A stretch of DNA of 7,921 nt from Sphingomonadaceae bacterium (GTDB taxonomy: Bacteria > Pseudomonadota > Alphaproteobacteria > Sphingomonadales > Sphingomonadaceae). Positions 1 through 4,679 of this stretch are shown piece after piece. Each line of letters starts with the position of its first letter. Within the stretch, counting starts at the first letter, position 1. A model generated the notes under the pieces. The model did no database searches and was not told the origin of the DNA. It saw only the letters and a program-made list of their open reading frames with translations. The position numbers were made by a program, and so were the translations under genes. The DNA lies in contig JACMKH010000056.1 of assembly GCA_014380205.1 (NCBI GenBank), positions 1 to 7,921 of the forward strand, written 5' to 3'.

Positions 1-916
1 GCGCAACCGCCGCGATCAGCGCCTGGGCGACCAGCGCCACGCTTTCGCCTGCGCCGAGCGCGAGCACGGCGGTGGCGGGCGAGGTCGACATCGCGCCGAA
101 GAACGCCGCGCCCGCGTCGATCATCCGCGCCTGCTCACCCGTGGTGCGCGAGAGATAGTCGGACCATAGCGATGGCCCGAACAGCGCGAGGCTGAGCAGG
201 ATCAGGCCGAGCACGATCGCCGCGGCGGCGGCGAAGCTTCGCCATTGGCCGCGCAGCGCCAGCACGATGGGGAGAAGCACGCCGAGGTGCGGCTTGAGAG
301 CGATCAGGCCGAGGGCGACCCCCGCGCGCGTCGGCGCTCGCTCGAGCGCGCGCCAGCCGTAGAGCCAGAGCGCGCCGACTATAAAGCCGTAATGCCCTGT
401 CCAGATGTTGAGCAGCGAGGCGGGGAGCAGCAGGACAAGGATCGCGGGGAGACGCGCCTCGCGCATCCACGGCCGCGCCGCATGGACGAACAGCACGCCC
501 GTGCCGATCAGCCAGAGCGCCAGCGCGAGCGGATAGGCGAGCAGACCGAAGGGCGCCGTCAGCGGCAGGCTCAGCGGCGGATAGGAATAGTTGTGCGCGT
601 CGAGATCGTGGCCCACGAGCGCCTGCTGATAGGCGCGATAGGCCTCGACGTCGTAGAGCAGCTCGGGCCGGCCGTCGGCGACGATATGGCCCGCGGTCCA
701 GACATTGATGAAATCGCGGCCGATCAGCACGTCGTCGCCGCCCGCGATGCGTCCGAGCCGCGCGAGCAGATCGGGCGGGACCATGCGGTTGTCGACCATC
801 AGGCCGTCGAGGCGCGAGATGTCGAGCCCGATCATCAGGACGCCGACGCCGCCCGCCGCGGTCCACAGGGCCACCAGCAGCGCGGCGCGCAACCTCCGCG
901 CCACGCCTTCGGTCAT
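1..916 (-). CDS. GT87/DUF2029-type membrane glycosyltransferase, 3' end outside the window
   Basis: An open frame runs from an ATG at 916 to the left edge, giving 305 visible residues with no stop, so the C-terminus is missing. It is a hydrophobic multi-pass protein. After a first helix (about residues 10-30) comes a loop with RDFINVWTAG (67-76), then NYSYPPL (109-115), several helices, WTGHYGFIVGAL (172-183) and LIALKPHLGVLLP (205-216). The early Asp-containing loop, the YPP motif, the G-H/Q-x-G-F segment and the K-P-H segment are the conserved pattern of the DUF2029/GT87 family. This family includes polyprenyl-phosphate-mannose-dependent mannosyltransferases acting on the outer face of the inner membrane. 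The start overlaps the stop of the upstream gene in ATGA, so translation is probably coupled. Sugar and acceptor are unknown. Family membership is fairly secure; a specific mannosyl activity is inference. Confidence 0.87.
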   Translation of the reverse strand, partial: MTEGVARRLRAALLVALWTAAGGVGVLMIGLDISRLDGLMVDNRMVPPDLLARLGRIAGGDDVLIGRDFINVWTAGHIVADGRPELLYDVEAYRAYQQALVGHDLDAHNYSYPPLSLPLTAPFGLLAYPLALALWLIGTGVLFVHAARPWMREARLPAILVLLLPASLLNIWTGHYGFIVGALWLYGWRALERAPTRAGVALGLIALKPHLGVLLPIVLALRGQWRSFAAAAAIVLGLILLSLALFGPSLWSDYLSRTTGEQARMIDAGAAFFGAMSTSPATAVLALGAGESVALVAQALIAAVA

Positions 917-2466
917 GGCGCTACCGGATAGTGCATCACGAAGCCTCCGATCCGGCGCTTGCGCGGATACGCCCGCGCTATCGCCGCCTGGACGCCGGGC
1001 GTGTAGCGCGCCTCAAAGAAGGGATTGCCGGGCCCGCCATAGGTGTAGAGCATCGCGAAGGCGCGATCGTCGATCATCCGGATGATCGGCGCCTCATCCC
1101 AGAGGCCCATATACGCGAGCTCGGCGAAGATCGCCGATTCCCAGGGAACCTGCTTTCCCGCGCGCCGTAGCAGGACCATGTCGTCCGAGACGATCGGGCG
1201 CTCGGCGCGGCCCATCTCCTCGACCGTCGCGGCGAGCTCGGCGGCGGGCGGGCGATGATCGATGAACTGTCGGTAGATCGGCCGCATCGCGACCGCGACC
1301 TGAACGAGCCCGATGACGGCGATCAGCGATGCATAGCTCACCGCCCTGGCCTCCGCTCCATCGTGCCCGACGCGTGCGCGCGTCAGCAGGAGATGCAGCG
1401 CGATTCCAACGACGAGCGTGATCGCCACGTAGAAATCGAGGAAATAGTTGAGGTTGGAGCCGATCTTGGCAACCATCGCGAGGCCCGCGGCGCTGATCGC
1501 GAGATAGATCAGCGCGACGAGCAGCGTGAAGCGCCCGCGATCTTCGGCAATCGCGGCGAAGAAGGCGCGGCTCCCTGACTCGCGCCGCAGGCGCGCGAGG
1601 TAGACGATCAATCCAATCGTCACGAGCGCGGCGAGCAGCAGCAGCGGCAGCTGCGGGCGGAGCGCGCGGCCCATGTAGCGGGCGAAATGCTCGGCGCTGA
1701 AGCGGTTGATGTTGTAGAGGAAGACGTGATCGAGGAAGCCGCCGTCGGTGGCGATGATCGCTGCGGCGAGGAAGATCAGGCCCCAGCCGACGGTCACCGC
1801 GATCGCGAACAGCGCGCGCCGGCGGTCGACCAGCAGCAGCGCGGCGAAGCAGGCCGCCGGGGCGAAGATAGCGGTCTGGCGCGTGAACACCGCGAGCGCG
1901 AAGCACAGGCCGGCGAGGATGGCGAGGCGGGGCCGCTCGCGCGAGGCCACGATCAGCGCGATCCCCGCCGTCCCGAATAGCAGCGCGAGCATGTCGACGC
2001 GCATCAGCGGCGACCAGAGCAGGAAGGGCGTGGTGAGGAAGGGCAGCAGCGCGGCGATCGCGGCGGAGGGGAGCGCGTCGCGGCGGCGCTCGGCGGCGCC
2101 GCTGACCATCCAGAAGATCAGCGCGGCGGTCGCCAGCGTCGCGAGCAGCGAGACCAGCCGGCCCGTAAGCAACGGATCGAGCCCGGTCAGCCGCGCGAGC
2201 CCGCCCGAGACGAGATGGTAGAGCGGCGGATAGTGAAAGACGATGAAGGGATAGCGCGTGATATCGCCATAGCCGCGGCCCTCGAAGATCATGTCGGCCT
2301 GCTGCCAGACGATGCCCTCGCCGTAATCGAGCTCATAAGAGTAGGTCGCCGCCGCCCAACTATCGACGAGGAAGATCGCGAACCGGCCGGCGAGCATCGC
2401 GAGCAGCAGCAGCGCGAGCGCCCAAGGAATCAGATACGGCGCGCGCGCGCGCCACGATGCACTCAT
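913..2466 (-). CDS. GT-C-like (GT39/PMT-type) integral membrane glycosyltransferase
   Basis: The protein has 517 residues. After one N-terminal helix (about 12-34) there is a periplasmic-type loop with ELDYGEG (45-51) and YPPLYH (79-84), then a long run of hydrophobic helices. RVDML (156-160) supplies a second acidic loop motif, TRQTAIFAP (195-203) a cytoplasmic-side motif, and KIGSNLNYFLDFY (334-346) a late conserved-looking segment. The last 120 residues or so (about 400-517) are soluble. An acidic motif in the first outer loop followed by many helices is the GT-C layout, as in ArnT and protein mannosyltransferases, which use polyprenyl-phosphate sugars as donors. Length is normal for the class. 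The ATG at 2466 has GAGG five bases upstream and overlaps the methyltransferase stop in ATGA; the gene's own stop overlaps the next start the same way. GT-C membership is inferred from layout; donor and acceptor are unknown. Confidence 0.82.
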   Translation of the reverse strand: MSASWRARAPYLIPWALALLLLAMLAGRFAIFLVDSWAAATYSYELDYGEGIVWQQADMIFEGRGYGDITRYPFIVFHYPPLYHLVSGGLARLTGLDPLLTGRLVSLLATLATAALIFWMVSGAAERRRDALPSAAIAALLPFLTTPFLLWSPLMRVDMLALLFGTAGIALIVASRERPRLAILAGLCFALAVFTRQTAIFAPAACFAALLLVDRRRALFAIAVTVGWGLIFLAAAIIATDGGFLDHVFLYNINRFSAEHFARYMGRALRPQLPLLLLAALVTIGLIVYLARLRRESGSRAFFAAIAEDRGRFTLLVALIYLAISAAGLAMVAKIGSNLNYFLDFYVAITLVVGIALHLLLTRARVGHDGAEARAVSYASLIAVIGLVQVAVAMRPIYRQFIDHRPPAAELAATVEEMGRAERPIVSDDMVLLRRAGKQVPWESAIFAELAYMGLWDEAPIIRMIDDRAFAMLYTYGGPGNPFFEARYTPGVQAAIARAYPRKRRIGGFVMHYPVAP

Positions 2467-3098
2467 CGCGGCCTCGCCACGAGCAACATCTGCTTGCCGA
2501 GCGGCTTGAGCGGCGAGGCGAGGTAGAGGCCGATCAGCATCGGCCAGACCGGTAGCCGCGACTTGACCGTGAGCGGGAGGAAGCGCGGGCGGACCTCGGT
2601 CACGCGCCAGCCGTGTGCGGTCAGGAAATCGGCGAGGCCGATATGCGACCAGATCGAGCGGTGGGTGTAGTCGTCGAAATATTCGCGGCTCGCGTAGCGG
2701 TAGTTGGGCTGGAGCATGGTGAGCTGGCCGCGCGGGCTGAGCTTGGCGCGGAGCTGGGCGAGCGTGTCGGCGAGCTCGGCCTGGCTGATGTGCTCGAAGA
2801 TGTTGCTCGCGAAGGCGTAGTCGACCGCGCCGTCGTCGATCGCCGAAAGATCGCTGACCGGCGCGACGATCGCCTCAACACCGGGCGCAAGTTGCACGGG
2901 CATGTCTGGCCACAGATCGAGCCCGATGCGGCGCCTTGCAACGACATTGTTGATGAACTCGCCATAGCCGCAGCCGAGATCAAGCACGCAATCATCGGGG
3001 CCGATGCGGTGGCGAAAATGGTAACGCCAGAGCGCCTTCCACACGACATCGCGCTTCTCATCGCGCGCGAGGCGGCTGTCGTGATAACCCTCGATCAT
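2463..3098 (-). CDS. Class I SAM-dependent methyltransferase (Methyltransf_11/23 type)
   Basis: A soluble protein of 211 residues. Motif I is VLDLGCGYGEF (38-48), the glycine-rich SAM loop. GLD (59-61) ends the second strand with the acidic residue that usually contacts the SAM ribose. DYAFASNIFEHI (93-104) matches the strand-four/post-motif region of the Methyltransf_11/23 group. A Tyr/Asp-rich stretch (about 132-146) could form the acceptor side, and the C-terminal third (182-205) is mildly hydrophobic, perhaps membrane-associated. The start at 3098 is chosen over an in-frame ATG at 3221 because a clear GGAGG lies eight bases upstream, the ATG overlaps the glycosyltransferase stop in ATGA, and the extra 41 residues are Arg-rich and lie wholly inside the upstream gene. 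Its place between glycosyltransferases suggests O-methylation of a sugar or of the lipid carrier, but the substrate cannot be read from sequence. Confidence 0.9.
   Translation of the reverse strand: MIEGYHDSRLARDEKRDVVWKALWRYHFRHRIGPDDCVLDLGCGYGEFINNVVARRRIGLDLWPDMPVQLAPGVEAIVAPVSDLSAIDDGAVDYAFASNIFEHISQAELADTLAQLRAKLSPRGQLTMLQPNYRYASREYFDDYTHRSIWSHIGLADFLTAHGWRVTEVRPRFLPLTVKSRLPVWPMLIGLYLASPLKPLGKQMLLVARPR
2472..2475 (-). promoter_or_regulatory. Ribosome binding site of the 517-residue glycosyltransferase
   Basis: Minus-strand GAGG lies five bases before the ATG at 2466, within the end of the methyltransferase gene. It supports this start together with the ATGA overlap. Confidence 0.5.
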
Positions 3099-4105
3099 AC
3101 GGGCTTCCTCCAGCCGAACACGACCCCCGCGATCATCCGCGCGCCGACCGTGAAGCCGCGCCAGTTGTTGACGTTGCCGCCCTTGGAGACGCCGACGCGC
3201 GGGTGGAAGGTGATCGGGCATTCGAGCAGGATGAGGTCGTTGGCGAGCGCGGTGTCGAGGAAATGCGCGTTGAACTCGAGATTGACGCCCGGATTGAGCT
3301 TGGGGAGCAGCGCCAGCAGCGCCTCACGGCGGCAGAGTTTGTAGGTCGTCCCGACATCGGTGATCGTGCCACGGCCCAAATGCTTGAACTCGAGCAATTT
3401 CCCCACGAAGACGTTGCCGTAATACATGAAGGTGCTGAGCTGGGTCTCATACTGGCGGAGCGGCTCGACGGTGCGCGTGCCGTTGACGATGTCGGCGTGG
3501 GGCGCATAGGCGAGCAGCTTGCCGATGTCATAGGCGCGGAAGGTTCGGTCGCCCTCGCACAGCACGATCGCCTCGGCGTCGTCGAAGCGCGCGGCCTCGG
3601 TCAGGCAGCGGTGGACGCAGCGGCCGTAGCCGGGCAGCGGCTCGTTGAAGGTCAGCGCGCCCGCCGCCTCGGCGCGCTCGAACGTCCGGTCCGCGCTGTT
3701 GTTGCTGACGACGATGACGCGCTCGACGAGCGGATGCTCGACAAAATCGCGCACCGCCTCGGCGATGCTCGCCTCGTCGTTGTAGGCGGTGAGCGCGACG
3801 GTGACGCGGTGCTCGATCGGCTCGTAGCGCACAGGGACATCGGGCTTCTTGCGGCTCATGAAATAGAGGAGGTCGATCAGCGCGAGCGCGATCCCCGCGA
3901 CGATCGGCACGCCGCTATACCACACCAGCCATTCGGCGACGGGGTCGAGCGTCTCGCGCAAATTGAAGATGTAGCGCGGAAAGACGAGCAGTACGCCCGC
4001 GAGATACATCGCGAAGCCCGCGAGGAAGAGCAGCACGCCATACATCAGGATCGGCGTGTGCGGCCCGCGCTTGCGGACCGCGGTGCGCTCGCCCGCCTCG
4101 ATCAT
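3095..4105 (-). CDS. Membrane-anchored family 2 glycosyltransferase
   Basis: The protein has 336 residues. Two N-terminal hydrophobic helices (about 18-42 and 61-83) precede a cytoplasmic GT-A domain from residue 101. VTVALTAYND (101-110) is the nucleotide-binding first strand, VSNNSADRT (133-141) matches the usual D/N-x-S/D-x-D-x-T turn, and PGYGRCVHR (158-166) resembles the G-Y/K-G segment of dolichol/polyprenyl-phosphate sugar synthases. Where most family members have DxD or DAD, this one has EGD (184-186). TYKLCRRE (254-261) and the NLEFNAHFLD region (275-284) fit the acceptor half. The likely role is transfer of a sugar from a nucleotide donor to polyprenyl phosphate. The ATG at 4105 is preferred because a purine-rich GGAAGGGGAGG lies just upstream; an in-frame GTG at 4144 has no such site. 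The family is clear; substrate is inference. It is the first gene of the coupled operon. Confidence 0.9.
   Translation of the reverse strand: MIEAGERTAVRKRGPHTPILMYGVLLFLAGFAMYLAGVLLVFPRYIFNLRETLDPVAEWLVWYSGVPIVAGIALALIDLLYFMSRKKPDVPVRYEPIEHRVTVALTAYNDEASIAEAVRDFVEHPLVERVIVVSNNSADRTFERAEAAGALTFNEPLPGYGRCVHRCLTEAARFDDAEAIVLCEGDRTFRAYDIGKLLAYAPHADIVNGTRTVEPLRQYETQLSTFMYYGNVFVGKLLEFKHLGRGTITDVGTTYKLCRREALLALLPKLNPGVNLEFNAHFLDTALANDLILLECPITFHPRVGVSKGGNVNNWRGFTVGARMIAGVVFGWRKPV
3107..3111 (-). promoter_or_regulatory. Ribosome binding site deciding the methyltransferase start
   Basis: Minus-strand GGAGG sits eight bases before the ATG at 3098, inside the last codons of the upstream glycosyltransferase. 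It settles the start at 3098 rather than the longer in-frame ATG at 3221, and indicates that the gene can also recruit ribosomes itself. Confidence 0.7.
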
Positions 4106-4181
4106 GCCCCTCCCCTTCCGCCGCATGCGCCGGTCGTTAGACACAAATCGTTAACCAAACCTAGCCGCCGCCCGCGCGCCA
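4106..4181 (-). promoter_or_regulatory. Intergenic gap with AT-rich island and ribosome site before the glycosyltransferase operon
   Basis: This 76-base gap separates the GtrA gene from the four-gene operon. Bases 4137-4163 form an unusually AT-rich island for this window (containing ttaaccaaac on the plus strand), a plausible place for an operon promoter, though no convincing -35/-10 pair with 16-18 base spacing is visible. Next to the gene, minus-strand GGAAGGGGAGGGG at 4119-4107 is a strong purine-rich ribosome site for the ATG at 4105. No hairpin with a T-run is seen, so read-through from the GtrA gene is possible. Confidence 0.4.
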
Positions 4182-4580
4182 TCAGCTGAAGGTCCAGCGG
4201 CGGTTGAAGTAGAAGCTCAGCCAGGGCGTCACGAACATGATCGGCAGGATCGGCCACGAAGGCGCGAGCCCGTAATATTCGACGAGCAGCCACACCCAGA
4301 GGCTGTTGAGCAGGAAGCCGCCGATGTTGACCGCAAGGAAGATCGCGCCCTGCCGCATCGGCTTGTCGCGGCTGCCGTGTCCGCGAAAGCTCCAGCGCGA
4401 ATGGATCAGCCAGCCCGCGACGACGGTGGCGAGGAAGGCGATCAGATTGGCGAGCAACGGCGCGATCGCGATCGGCACCGCGAAGATCCAGTAAACCGCT
4501 GAGTAAAAAGCCGTCAGCCCCGCGCCGCTGACGCCGTAGCGCAGAATCTGGTCGCGCAAATCGGGGCTAAGGCGGAGCAT
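4182..4580 (-). CDS. GtrA-family four-helix membrane protein
   Basis: A protein of 132 residues with four predicted helices (about 14-35, 38-60, 78-102 and 108-126). RYGVSGA (14-20) opens the first helix. SRWSFRG (61-67) follows helix two and FNRRWTFS (125-132) closes the protein; this paired aromatic/basic W-x-F ending after helices two and four is the hallmark of the GtrA/DPMS-associated family (PF04138). Length is typical. GtrA proteins are thought to help flip undecaprenyl-phosphate-linked sugars, and they usually sit beside a family 2 glycosyltransferase and a membrane GT-C enzyme, as here. The ATG at 4580 has only a weak ribosome site. It reads toward the glycosyltransferase operon across a 76-base gap, so it may be co-transcribed, and it is divergent from the 588-residue gene. 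Family assignment is strong; the flippase role comes from the family. Confidence 0.92.
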   Translation of the reverse strand: MLRLSPDLRDQILRYGVSGAGLTAFYSAVYWIFAVPIAIAPLLANLIAFLATVVAGWLIHSRWSFRGHGSRDKPMRQGAIFLAVNIGGFLLNSLWVWLLVEYYGLAPSWPILPIMFVTPWLSFYFNRRWTFS

Positions 4581-4679
4581 GGACCCGGAACCTGGTTGAC
4601 GCTATCGGACGCGGCTGGCGGCCGATCCTGACGCCGGCTCCATAACAGAAGCTGGGCCAATGGGGAGGGGAGCCGCGAT
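4581..4679. promoter_or_regulatory. Divergent intergenic region between the GtrA gene and the GT-C-like gene
   Basis: These 99 bases lie between two divergently read genes, so they must hold, or sit downstream of, promoters for both directions. A TTGACG at 4596-4601 on the plus strand resembles a -35 box, but no good -10 follows at standard spacing. A possible 5'-UTR hairpin, GGCTGGCG (4613-4620) with CGCCGGCT (4632-4639), pairs fully only in plus-strand RNA, using two G-U pairs. The shared control region suggests joint regulation of both arms, which is inference. Confidence 0.45.
4662..4672 (+). promoter_or_regulatory. Ribosome binding site deciding the TTG start
   Basis: GGGGAGGGGAG lies seven bases before the TTG at 4680 and thirteen before the in-frame GTG at 4686. 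The spacing favours TTG. The upstream ATG at 4660 is out of frame. The same purine-rich style of site precedes the family 2 glycosyltransferase on the other strand. Confidence 0.6.

Noticed and set aside
135..866. A 243-codon minus-strand frame inside the GT87-type gene
   Set aside because: It is Arg/Ala-rich shadow sequence. The other minus-strand frame in the same place gives the GT87 motifs and is open from 916 to the window edge.
1094..1906. A 270-codon minus-strand frame inside the 517-residue glycosyltransferase
   Set aside because: It is Arg/Pro-rich frame-shifted shadow of the membrane protein with no motif of its own.
2439..2452. Alternating GC run that could form Z-DNA
   Set aside because: It is seven GC units inside codons for Arg-Ala-Arg-Ala in a GC-rich gene and needs no further explanation.
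3099..3221. Longer methyltransferase with 41 extra N-terminal residues
   Set aside because: The added residues are Arg-rich shadow of the upstream gene; the ATG at 3098 has GGAGG at good spacing and an ATGA overlap.
4106..4144. GTG start for the family 2 glycosyltransferase
   Set aside because: There is no ribosome site before it, whereas the ATG at 4105 has a strong one; the 13 extra residues are very basic and unlikely to be translated.
4137..4156. CtrA-like site (TTAA-N7-TTAA)
   Set aside because: Only one TTAACC half site is present; the other candidate (TTAG) is ten bases away, not seven.
3203..4189. A 328-codon plus-strand open frame opposite the family 2 glycosyltransferase
   Set aside because: Low-complexity, charge-rich composition, no recognisable fold, and the opposite strand has clear GT-A motifs.
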